From IMG/VR virus record IMGVR_UViG_3300045999_012326, positions 1 to 22,750 of that record: a stretch of 22,750 bases of DNA. One strand, given 5' to 3'. The stretch comes from a virus. Shown here one piece after another: positions 14,944-22,750 of the stretch. Both the position numbers and the translations under genes were made by a program. The notes beneath the pieces are model-generated. The model did not search any database. It was not told where the DNA came from and saw only the letters and a list, made by a program, of their open reading frames with translations. Every line of letters begins with the position of its first letter. Positions within the stretch are counted from its first letter, which is position 1.

Positions 14944-16592
14944 GTACTTCTAATTCAAACCTACCCAATTTTCTCAATAAAGCTAGAGTAGAATCCAATG
15001 CTCTTTTCGAGCAGATACAGCTCTACATGCAAGAGAAATACCAGCAGGCAGGAAAAGTCTTTTCCATCTCTAGCGCATACGGACAGATTATTCATGCTCT
15101 TTCGCAAATAAGCAACATGATACTCTTCTACATAGAAGATGCCATAACAGAGCTCAATATCTATTCAGCTTCACGGACTAGCAGCATACAGGGTTTGGCT
15201 AGACTTGCAGGTCATAACATTACGAGAAGTATTTCTTCTACCGGAGAAGTTCAAATTTCTCTAATTTCAAATCCGCAAGTCAATGGAAATCAGATACTCA
15301 TCCCCAGATATTCCAGATTGAGATGCATAAATAACTCTGTCACATATCTGATAAATTTTCCAGAGAGTGACATACGCATTCCTTTTGGTTCAAAAGTGCC
15401 TATTTACAGTGCTGTGATACAGGGAGAGTTGCAAAATCAAGTTTACACTGCAAATGGAGAAATTTTACAGTCATATTCTATCCAAGAGAGAAGTTTTAAC
15501 TTCATTGAGAATTTTTTCACTAAAGTTTATGTCAATGGAGTAGAGTGGAAAAAATATGATTCTCTATATGACATCCCTAGAGAGTATGAAGGATTTGTAG
15601 CAAAGACAGGAATTTCAGGAGGCCTTGACATCTACTTTGGAAATGGTGCATTCGGAAAAGTTCCAACGCTGGGAAGCTCTATCACTATTGAATACATCAG
15701 ATCTGCCGGAAGTGGCGGAAACCTTAGAGAAGGCCAAGAAGTTTATTTCCAGTGGCTAGATTCTGGATACAGCGTTTTCGGTGAAGAGATTGACTTGAAT
15801 GAGATCACCACAGTAAAAATGTCTAAAGTGATATCGTTTGGTGCAAATTCTGAAGACATCGAACTTACAAAACTTTTAGCTCCTAAGACTTCACGTTCTT
15901 ACGTTTTTGCTACTCCTGAAAATTACCGAGTCTTCTTAGAAAAATTCAACTATTTTTCAGTTATAGACGCATTTACAACTTATGATGACGAGTACTTGGA
16001 CGATGACAATGTCATTTATCTGTTCTTGATACCCGATATTACGAAGAGAATGACAGACGGTGAAAACTATTTCACTGTTCCTATCACGTTCTTCACACTC
16101 ACAGAACAAGAGCAAGAAAAAGTTCTTAATCTGATTGAAGATAGCGGATCAAAAATAGTCACTACCGTAGTAAAGATCTTAGACCCTATCATCACTAAAT
16201 ACGTTCTCAACGTTAGTTTGGTGACTTACGAAGGATATTCGACCATGACTATTAGAGAAAAAGTTATACAAGCAGTCTCTGACTATTTCTTACAAAACAA
16301 GAGAACTGATAGAATTCCAAAGTCTGATTTGATAAGAGTAATCGAATCTGTGGAAGGAGTAGATTCTGTGAACGTTTCGTTTATTTCTGAGCTCAATGAA
16401 CAAAAACTTAACTCCACAGATCCACTCATCGGTTTAGATGAGTTTGGAGATATCATAATAGGAAGAGATGAGCTACCTCTTATCAGAGGAGGCTGGAAAG
16501 ACAAGAATGGTCTATATTACGAAGATGGAATTTCTTCTGATAAGCCTTGCTCATTGAACATAAATTTCAAAAAAGTTTCAGTTAAGCAATAA
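14940..16592 (+). CDS. 6: Baseplate wedge protein gp6 (gpJ-like)
   Basis: This 550-residue protein would dimerise around the baseplate ring and clamp wedges together, the role of T4 gp6 (660 residues), P2 gpJ and TssF. The N-terminal helices (1-75) include YGQIIHALSQISNMILFYIE. Residues 75-130 have LARLAGHNITRSISSTGEVQ and a strand-rich 'IP..srL' part. The signature YFGNGAFGKVPTLGSSITIEY followed by GSGGNL lies at 232-262. The C-terminal gpJ region (407-487) has KILDPIITKYVLNVSLVTY, then IREKVIQAVSDYF and RVIESVEGVDSVNV. Start and stop are both overlapped: ATGA with gp25 and TAATG with the 79-residue gene. All hallmarks are intact. Confidence 0.92.
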   Translation: MSTSNSNLPNFLNKARVESNALFEQIQLYMQEKYQQAGKVFSISSAYGQIIHALSQISNMILFYIEDAITELNIYSASRTSSIQGLARLAGHNITRSISSTGEVQISLISNPQVNGNQILIPRYSRLRCINNSVTYLINFPESDIRIPFGSKVPIYSAVIQGELQNQVYTANGEILQSYSIQERSFNFIENFFTKVYVNGVEWKKYDSLYDIPREYEGFVAKTGISGGLDIYFGNGAFGKVPTLGSSITIEYIRSAGSGGNLREGQEVYFQWLDSGYSVFGEEIDLNEITTVKMSKVISFGANSEDIELTKLLAPKTSRSYVFATPENYRVFLEKFNYFSVIDAFTTYDDEYLDDDNVIYLFLIPDITKRMTDGENYFTVPITFFTLTEQEQEKVLNLIEDSGSKIVTTVVKILDPIITKYVLNVSLVTYEGYSTMTIREKVIQAVSDYFLQNKRTDRIPKSDLIRVIESVEGVDSVNVSFISELNEQKLNSTDPLIGLDEFGDIIIGRDELPLIRGGWKDKNGLYYEDGISSDKPCSLNINFKKVSVKQ

Positions 16593-16831
16593 TGAAAAAG
16601 AGTCTCTATGATGCTGCTACTTCTAGAGTAGAGAAAATTAACTACTTGGGGTTCAATTATGAAGGGAAGATACTCAAGCGCTCGCTTTCATCGTATCTTT
16701 TCAAGGATCCAACTAGAGCAGAAATCTTGAACAAGTTTGAAGAGATCATCTTTTTCCTTGTAGAAAAGGTGAAAACTGTAAAGACTTTTTACAATTACAC
16801 AGTACCAAAGGACTATAAGAAGATTAACTAA
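16592..16831 (+). CDS. Small protein of unknown function between gp6 and the gp7-like gene
   Basis: This 79-residue, Lys-rich, basic protein has no signal peptide or membrane segment. It contains a helical stretch (AEILNKFEEIIFFLVEKV) followed by TFYNYTVPKDYKKIN. Both ends are fused to neighbours by one-base TAATG overlaps, so it is almost certainly translated with gp6 and the gp7-like protein. This makes it more than a random open frame. A small wedge component or an assembly chaperone for its neighbours would fit the location. I do not recognise the family. Confidence 0.75.
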   Translation: MKKSLYDAATSRVEKINYLGFNYEGKILKRSLSSYLFKDPTRAEILNKFEEIIFFLVEKVKTVKTFYNYTVPKDYKKIN

Positions 16832-19800
16832 TGGCTCAAACTACATTCGTAAGATTTTTTAACAAGAAAGGAGAAGACTTTAACTTCTCTCATATTGACA
16901 GTGACTTTGGAAATAAATTTGAAGGAGCAATTTATTTTCCCAAAGTTTCAGTGAATCTGATTGAGTCAGAAAACATTTTTCTCTTACAAGAAGTCACGGT
17001 TCCCACTGTGCAGCCAAATCTCAAAAAACTTTCTGGGATAGCTTCAACTACTGCAGGAAATCCAACTGTGACAGTCCAAGATGGAAAATTAACTTCTGAG
17101 CTTAATTATACAGGACTCACAGGAGATCTTTTTCAAATAGCAGGAACTGTTTATGGGATAACTGGTGGAACAGGAACGTTTGGCCCAACGTCAATGAACG
17201 TATCACTGGCTCCTCTGATGACAAATCCGCCTGTTTCTACTGTCACTTCAGAAGATTTTTACCTGTTAGATTTCGTCGGTTACAATCGACTAATAGCTTC
17301 TTCCGATGTAGTTTCAGAGAGCTTATATGCTGAGTTTCCTGATGAGACAGGAAAATTTTTCTTCTATGAAATAGACTATCAGGAAAATCTTCCACTGATT
17401 TCTAAGAAGAGAACTGTTGAAATACCCATTCTAGCAGGTCCAACTGTTCAGGATCTCAATACAGGCAGAATCATAGTTTCTGCAACTGCGCAAAATGTTA
17501 CACCTTCACAGTTGAACATCGGTTTTTCTTCTACTGAAGAAGGAGTTTTTGAAGAACCTCTCAACCTCTATCTAAAAAAGAGCATCAACTTTGAAGGATC
17601 TCAGTGGCAAGGCGCTACAGCAGCAGCACTTCCTGTAGACAATGGAGATGGAACTTGGACAATTGACATCGGTTACATAGGATATTCTGCTGAATTAGAC
17701 GCTATCCAGACTCTCTATCTTTCTAGATCTGTTCCTGGCGGTGGATATCAGTACTTTGAGCTTAAGTTAGTATCATATCAGGAATTCACTCTTTACACTT
17801 CGTTGGTAGTAAGAGAAGTTAACACTTCTTTGATCAGCTCTATAAACTCTTCGAACGTCTCTTCTTTTGGCCTCTATTTGGTCTGGAGAGAATTTCTTTT
17901 GCAGAGTCTAGTATATGGTGAAGCTGAGTCTGAAGATGAAAGATTCAAGCTTACGCTAGAAAACTTTGGAAGAAAAATTGACGAAGAAAATGAATACATT
18001 TTTAGAGATTCGGCAATTGATGAAGAGCTCACTGACTATCGTCTTCTCAACAAGAAGAGAAAAGAGCTTCTTTTAGAAGGAGACAAGATTTATCCGTACA
18101 TGGGATCTTACAAGGCTCTCATAAACGTGCTCAATCTCTTTGGATACAATGACGTAGAAATCAAAGAATACTTTTTGAACGTAGACACTACTTCTCTCGA
18201 CAATGGAAAGTTCATTTCTGTTCCGATAGCCAAGTCTGCAGCTCAAAACAACATCGTCAAAAAAGCCTGGAAAGTTTTACCTTCTAAGATTTACAAGAAA
18301 ACTTCACTTTTCGGTCTTTACTATAAGCTCAATAAAGTGAGCGGAGATTACGACGAATTTGGAGTTCCTCTAGTCACGGAAGACTATCAGTTTACTGCAG
18401 AAGAAGTTCTCATCAAGTTATTCGGTCTCAAAGAAGTTCTCAAGAAGGACTATCTTCCTCTCAATGCAAGAATATATGACATAACAGGAGAAGGAATTTA
18501 TTTTGAAAGATACCGACTGAACAACTGGTCAGATTCTCTAGATGTAAGAGTTCTTGACATTGGAAAAGTTCCTGATTTAGTCCTGTATCCACAGGGAGAT
18601 ACGTACATAAGAGATCTCAGGTATATTGACTATTTTTACGAAAAGAAATTTAGTGAACAAGGACTTACTGGATTCTTAGGACCCACGGCTACAAATCCGG
18701 GCGTTACTGCCACTTCTACTCCGCTCAACTCTATTTACACGAATTGGGTAGGAAGTTTTGAACTGTATAAGCAGGATGATTGGACATACAGAGATCAGTT
18801 CTGGGACAGCATGCCTCCTGGAATTTCAAACCCAGAATTCAACTTGTATGCATCTTATCAGAAGCAGTTACCGGATGACGTCAACATAGTTTCGGGTGCA
18901 CCTGTTTTATCAGAAGTAAACTTCACTCTTACATGGGATGAATCTACGTTTTCTTGGAATCAGTGCTATTTTCTTTCTTCATTCGCTGGAAATTTTACAG
19001 CTTCAATAGGAGCTACCGGAGGAACTGTAAGCATAACGGATCTGACTTCGACTATTCAGGACAGAGGATTTTCAGTAGGATCTACAGTCACTATAGGAAA
19101 TTCTGAATTTGATGGAAATTATTCAATATTGTCAATCTCTGGAAACACTTTTGACATCAACATAAATGTGGTTCCTATCCTCTCTACAGGATCTCTCAGT
19201 TATAGCACAGACATCAATCAAGTCTCCAGCAGCATAAATAGACTCTCTTGGGACACTATTGCCAGAGGAGAATATATTGACATGCGAATCATGATGAAAA
19301 TTGCAGGAGAAAAGACATTTTTCTATGATTCAGGCAGACAACCGATCGAAAATTTCACAGTAGATTATACAGACACAAAGGGAATAACTTACAAGCGAAT
19401 TTTACATGCTGTTAGTTTGCCTTATACTGGAGTATACGACATATCTGTGTACGTTTATGACATCACCAACAATTTCACTATGCAATACGTGAAAAAAGAA
19501 GTGAAGACTCCTGAAGTTGTCATTGCAGCATCTTATCAAGCACAAGAAATCTTTGACAACTTCGATGACATCAATCTGAAATGGAAAGAGGCCACGTTTG
19601 ACTGGTATTACCCTTCGAAACCTTTTACTACTTGGGAACAAGCAAATCTCAACTGGGATAGTGTAGAGCTCTATGCATACAAAAATCAAGACTTGGTAGA
19701 AGACAAAACTCTTGTAGACATATTAGAAATAGACAGAGCAGCTTCTAGCATTCTCATCCAGGGAGATGTCACAGACAATCCTCTTGCAGTAGCAGGAGAA

Positions 19801-21660
19801 TACTTGTATTTTGTTAGACTAGATTCTGCATTAGAAATTGAAAACGCTATAATTTCGCCTGCTGCTTTCTTGAATAACTCCAATGGGACGTTTGAAATGC
19901 AAATGAATCCTACAGATTTTGCAAAATTGCAACTGTATTCTAAAGTCATCATCAAGAATACTGACACGGCATTCAATTCTCTCTCTGCTCAAGACTTTTT
20001 CTATGCAGACGTCATAGGACTCACAGGAACTCTGTATAACACTACTTTCAAAGCTTACCAGCCTTCGATTGACATTTTTGAAGCTTACAATTTACTGAAT
20101 CCGCTTTATTTAGATTCTGGATTTTATGCTGGAACTTACGCAATAGAAATAGCATCACTTAAAGCTGTTTCTGGAAATACTCTTTTCTTCCTAAAAGATA
20201 CACAGAAAGAGCTCTATAAGATTGACGGATATTTCCAACCGTATCTGACTTCTTACGACGTAGATTTTGCAGAAACTCATATTGGAATTGAAGCCGAGAC
20301 TTATGAGAATTCTACTGACACCACATGGAATTCGCTGGACGAAAAAGCTTGGTGGTCAAAAGAAAGACACGCAGTACTCAATTCTGGATTCTTGATCACT
20401 AGAGTTTCTCCGGGCGGAACAATACAAGTCAGCGATTTTGACGAATTCACTTTCAGCGGAACATCAGTTTTGAACCAGTACGGTTATACTGCAATGAATC
20501 AGGGCCTCACGGAAATTCTTTCTACTGCGAACGAAGGAATGAATCACTATGAGTATCAACTCATCCCTCTAGAACCTAAGATTCTAAAAGGCTCGAATGG
20601 AGCTACAGTTTCTCTGAGCTCTACTGCTTCTGGAGGATCTCTTTCTATTGTGTTAGGAAGCATGCCTTATGACATCAAAGTTCCAGCAGAATTGTCAATC
20701 GGTCTTTCCGGAAGTTCACTTACATTTTCAATATCTTCGAACGGTAGCGGATACGTCTTGCCGCCAAACGTGACTTTGCAAGGCGGTGGAGGAACTGGAG
20801 CTTCAATTGCTCTTTCACTCAACGCATATGGAGCAGTAGGTAGCTTCACAGCAGTCGGAGGAACTGGTTACACTTCTGTTCCTACTTACACGATCGAAAA
20901 TCCGCTCGGTTATGAAGATGGGCTGACTAACTACGCATGGACAGGTCTAGAGTGGATAAAGATCAATTCAGTGGCTTATTCTTCTCCGACTTCTTCGACT
21001 TTGACGTTAGACTCTTCTCTTTCGTATCCAGTACCTAGCGGCTCAATCTTGTATATGCCATATGCATGGCACCAAGTTCAATACATGTCTTCTCCGGCAA
21101 TTCAGAACAGTTTTTATGTAGCTATACACGGCTCATCAAAAACTCCTTCTCTTAAAGATTTGCGAGAAATTGTGTTCACTAACGGAACAGAAGGTGAATG
21201 GATAAATGTACTAGACACAAATTCTTATCCGCTTGGAAATTCTCTGCTATTTAACGTTCTAGGCAAGAATTACAAGAGCGCACAATATGATTATTGGCAA
21301 TCAAACGGAAAAGATTTTCCGGTCGTTGGGAATAACGAAGACGACAGCAGAGCTCTTTATGCAGGAGCATACTCCGAAGGATTTTCATTCTCTGACATTA
21401 ACATGACTGACAACTCATTTCAAATAACTAGATCTACTACCGTCATTTTTCATGATGACGCTTCCAGACTTCCTACGAAAAAAGAAAGAGTTTGGAAAAT
21501 CATCAATGCGGAAACAGGTCAAGAAGAAGTAGTTTCAAATTCTAATAAATTAGTTTGGAAATTTACGAGGTCAGGTGAATTTTCTGTTGAGCTTTCTATA
21601 ACTGACAAATATGGAAATGTTGCTAACAATACCAAGAAATCCTTTGTTCACGTAGTATGA
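16831..21660 (+). CDS. Giant baseplate wedge protein, gp7/gpI-like, with Ig/PKD-like modules
   Basis: This 1609-residue protein is longer than T4 gp7 (1032). The N-terminal part (1-380) is beta-rich (MAQTTFVRFFNKKGEDF). Residues about 400-445 (YRLLNKKRKELLLEGDKIYP, then MGSYKALINVLNLFGYNDV) resemble the tail protein I/gp7 helical region that anchors a wedge arm. Next come paired Trp-rich segments (WTYRDQFWD; FTWDESTFSWNQ), a beta insert at about 720-785, an Ig-like domain at about 796-890 (INRLSWDTIARGEYIDMRIM, YTGVYDISVYVYDITNN), a WKEATFDWYYPSKP segment, GxGY..PP repeats at 1305-1351, and a C-terminal PKD-like domain at 1530-1609 (FTRSGEFSVELSITDKYGNV). Position after gp6 supports a gp7-type role. 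The extra modules suggest fibre attachment or surface adhesion. It overlaps the next gene by ATGA. Confidence 0.8.
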   Translation: MAQTTFVRFFNKKGEDFNFSHIDSDFGNKFEGAIYFPKVSVNLIESENIFLLQEVTVPTVQPNLKKLSGIASTTAGNPTVTVQDGKLTSELNYTGLTGDLFQIAGTVYGITGGTGTFGPTSMNVSLAPLMTNPPVSTVTSEDFYLLDFVGYNRLIASSDVVSESLYAEFPDETGKFFFYEIDYQENLPLISKKRTVEIPILAGPTVQDLNTGRIIVSATAQNVTPSQLNIGFSSTEEGVFEEPLNLYLKKSINFEGSQWQGATAAALPVDNGDGTWTIDIGYIGYSAELDAIQTLYLSRSVPGGGYQYFELKLVSYQEFTLYTSLVVREVNTSLISSINSSNVSSFGLYLVWREFLLQSLVYGEAESEDERFKLTLENFGRKIDEENEYIFRDSAIDEELTDYRLLNKKRKELLLEGDKIYPYMGSYKALINVLNLFGYNDVEIKEYFLNVDTTSLDNGKFISVPIAKSAAQNNIVKKAWKVLPSKIYKKTSLFGLYYKLNKVSGDYDEFGVPLVTEDYQFTAEEVLIKLFGLKEVLKKDYLPLNARIYDITGEGIYFERYRLNNWSDSLDVRVLDIGKVPDLVLYPQGDTYIRDLRYIDYFYEKKFSEQGLTGFLGPTATNPGVTATSTPLNSIYTNWVGSFELYKQDDWTYRDQFWDSMPPGISNPEFNLYASYQKQLPDDVNIVSGAPVLSEVNFTLTWDESTFSWNQCYFLSSFAGNFTASIGATGGTVSITDLTSTIQDRGFSVGSTVTIGNSEFDGNYSILSISGNTFDININVVPILSTGSLSYSTDINQVSSSINRLSWDTIARGEYIDMRIMMKIAGEKTFFYDSGRQPIENFTVDYTDTKGITYKRILHAVSLPYTGVYDISVYVYDITNNFTMQYVKKEVKTPEVVIAASYQAQEIFDNFDDINLKWKEATFDWYYPSKPFTTWEQANLNWDSVELYAYKNQDLVEDKTLVDILEIDRAASSILIQGDVTDNPLAVAGEYLYFVRLDSALEIENAIISPAAFLNNSNGTFEMQMNPTDFAKLQLYSKVIIKNTDTAFNSLSAQDFFYADVIGLTGTLYNTTFKAYQPSIDIFEAYNLLNPLYLDSGFYAGTYAIEIASLKAVSGNTLFFLKDTQKELYKIDGYFQPYLTSYDVDFAETHIGIEAETYENSTDTTWNSLDEKAWWSKERHAVLNSGFLITRVSPGGTIQVSDFDEFTFSGTSVLNQYGYTAMNQGLTEILSTANEGMNHYEYQLIPLEPKILKGSNGATVSLSSTASGGSLSIVLGSMPYDIKVPAELSIGLSGSSLTFSISSNGSGYVLPPNVTLQGGGGTGASIALSLNAYGAVGSFTAVGGTGYTSVPTYTIENPLGYEDGLTNYAWTGLEWIKINSVAYSSPTSSTLTLDSSLSYPVPSGSILYMPYAWHQVQYMSSPAIQNSFYVAIHGSSKTPSLKDLREIVFTNGTEGEWINVLDTNSYPLGNSLLFNVLGKNYKSAQYDYWQSNGKDFPVVGNNEDDSRALYAGAYSEGFSFSDINMTDNSFQITRSTTVIFHDDASRLPTKKERVWKIINAETGQEEVVSNSNKLVWKFTRSGEFSVELSITDKYGNVANNTKKSFVHVV
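20743..20910 (+). repeat. Two GxGY..PP beta modules in the gp7-like protein
   Basis: Residues 1305-1312 (GSGYVLPP, followed by VTLQGGGGTGAS) and 1343-1351 (GGTGYTSVP, followed by TYTIENP) are two copies of a short glycine-rich beta repeat. The same pattern recurs twice in the next gene. The repeats are related at protein level only. Similar 'G.GY..pP.v.i.GGgG.GA' repeats are common in phage fibre and surface proteins. Confidence 0.7.
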
Positions 21661-22750
21661 CAAATTTTGATAAAATAGAAAATGGCACAGTTCCAGCAGG
21701 ACTAACTTCTTCTTCCGAGTTTGCGTTTCCAATCAATTCAGGAAACGTAGTCGAAGAAGTTCCAGGTTCTACTTCTTCAACTTATTACGACGAAGGAGTA
21801 GAGTTAGTTAGCATTGACTTAGCAACACTGAGCATAGTAGTAGAAGGAGATTGGACAAATCGTAGAATTTTACAAAACGATAACTATCTCTACATCAGAA
21901 AAAATTCTATCAACCGAAAATTTTTCTATACTACTGTTAGGCCAGACTACAGCATGTTAGTTCCTACTACTAAAATAATTCTTGATTCTGCCACAACTCT
22001 CGGCTCTGATCTATACGATTTCATAGGCACAGCTGGTGTGCCAGATGCTAACGCTAAAGTTCTGCTAAGTGACAAGATTCAAAATCCCTTGGAAGAGAAT
22101 CCCATATCTTATGATTTCAAGGTGACAAAAGCTTTTGATGATCAGGCATTTGGAATTTTCAATGTGAATTTCTCTTGGAAAAATTCTCCTTATGTGTCTA
22201 AAAATGTGCTCCGATGGAGACCTGTTCCAAAACAGAACAGGTATACTGAGCTTTCATTCAATGTTTTGGCATCAGGTGCATACGATTCACAGATAGTTCT
22301 AGGCTTAAATTCTTCTTATGGATCTGGCGCAGCTATTCTCCCTATAAATTCGGTTACAAAGGTGGAAGTCATATCTGGAGGAACTTATGGAGCTACTGTC
22401 TCGGTAGTTGCTACTTCTCCTTATGGTTCTGGAGCTTCGTTCTCTGTTTCTATGAGTGGAACAGCTCCTTCACTTTCTATCGGAAGTGTCACCGTGGTAG
22501 CAGGCGGAACAGGTTATTCTTTGCCTCCTACACTTGTCATTCAAGACTCTCTGGGATCTACTTCTCCAGGCGAGCTCAAATCTTACATAGGAATAACTGG
22601 CGTTGAAATAGTTTCACAAGGGATAAACTATGTCAATCCACCTTCTATCACAGTTTCTGGAGCAACCGGAGCATCTGGATCATTAGCAAGTTTGACATCT
22701 ACCACGACAGTTTACAACACAGGAAGAGTAGATTTTGTGCAAGTAGTAGT
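21657..22750 (+). CDS. Fibre-like or wedge-associated structural protein (3' end outside window)
   Basis: The ATG at 21657 overlaps the upstream TGA (ATGA), and the frame stays open to the window end, giving 364 complete codons. The N-terminal 240 residues are mixed beta (LVSIDLATLSIVVEGDWTNR; YLYIRKNSINRKFFYTTVRP) with an FNVNFSWKNSPYVSKNVLRW segment. From about 225 the sequence becomes Gly/Ser/Thr-rich with repeats: TKVEVISGGTYGATVSV, GGTGYSLPPTLVI at 283-295 and QGINYVNPPSITVSGATGAS at 321-340. The repeats match those in the gp7-like protein, suggesting a shared fibrous element. Its place after gp7 corresponds to T4 gp8 or a short fibre gene, but no gp8 signature is visible. Codon usage matches its neighbours. 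Confidence 0.78.
   Translation, partial: MTNFDKIENGTVPAGLTSSSEFAFPINSGNVVEEVPGSTSSTYYDEGVELVSIDLATLSIVVEGDWTNRRILQNDNYLYIRKNSINRKFFYTTVRPDYSMLVPTTKIILDSATTLGSDLYDFIGTAGVPDANAKVLLSDKIQNPLEENPISYDFKVTKAFDDQAFGIFNVNFSWKNSPYVSKNVLRWRPVPKQNRYTELSFNVLASGAYDSQIVLGLNSSYGSGAAILPINSVTKVEVISGGTYGATVSVVATSPYGSGASFSVSMSGTAPSLSIGSVTVVAGGTGYSLPPTLVIQDSLGSTSPGELKSYIGITGVEIVSQGINYVNPPSITVSGATGASGSLASLTSTTTVYNTGRVDFVQVV
22375..22680 (+). repeat. GxGY..PP beta modules in the fibre-like protein
   Basis: Residues 283-291 (GGTGYSLPP) and 321-329 (QGINYVNPP) each precede a beta strand and then a Gly/Ala/Ser-rich turn (SGATGAS). A partial unit (SGGTYGATVSV, then SPYGSGAS) lies just upstream. These are the same modules as those at 20743-20910, with different codons. 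The array may continue beyond the window. Confidence 0.65.

Noticed and set aside
1-22750. tRNA genes, CRISPR arrays, insertion sequences or attachment sites
   Set aside because: No cloverleaf-like segments, spaced direct repeats, transposase genes or terminal inverted repeats were seen; nearly all bases are accounted for by overlapping structural genes.

Overview
This AT-rich window (by eye, well under 45% GC) is the tail/baseplate region of a large contractile-tailed bacteriophage related to the T4 supergroup. Every convincing gene is on the + strand and the region is almost gapless: the longest intergenic stretch is 55 bases, so no stretch over 300 bases lacks a gene. TAA, TGA and TAG all end genes, so the standard code applies. 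The host cannot be read from the sequence. The gene set resembles what I recall of T4-like myoviruses from aquatic and environmental bacteria, but that is an impression and not a search result.

Layout: (1) 2-4001, a tube/baseplate-type structural protein cut by the window edge, a LysM-like gp53-type wedge protein and a gp27/gpD-type hub protein. (2) 4014-5921, a structural protein ending in seven tandem repeats of about 14 residues. (3) 5943-11254, a lysozyme-less gp5/gpV-type central spike followed by a 1494-residue structural protein of unknown role. (4) 11284-14525, an unusual cassette: a protein with at least three S1 RNA-binding domains, an amidoligase-like (COOH-NH2 ligase) enzyme fused to a right-handed beta-helix-like tail, and a probable neck protein. 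(5) 14581-22750, the baseplate wedge operon: gp25, gp6/gpJ, a 79-residue protein, a 1609-residue gp7/gpI-like wedge protein with Ig/PKD-like modules, and the start of a fibre-like protein that shares GxGY..PP modules with it.

Transcription appears to be organised by a short element, GATATATAG (one variant, GATAAATATG), that resembles the T4 late promoter TATAAATA. It occurs in all four gaps longer than 5 bases, and in three of them it is fused to the stop codon of the preceding gene. Within units, genes overlap by 1, 4, 14 or 26 bases, which suggests translational coupling, and clear Shine-Dalgarno sequences are essentially absent. The phage-encoded S1-like protein in the same region is therefore intriguing. 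Together the genes would build the central hub and spike, the wedges and part of the neck. The amidoligase and S1 proteins are the non-structural outliers and the best candidates for undescribed biology.
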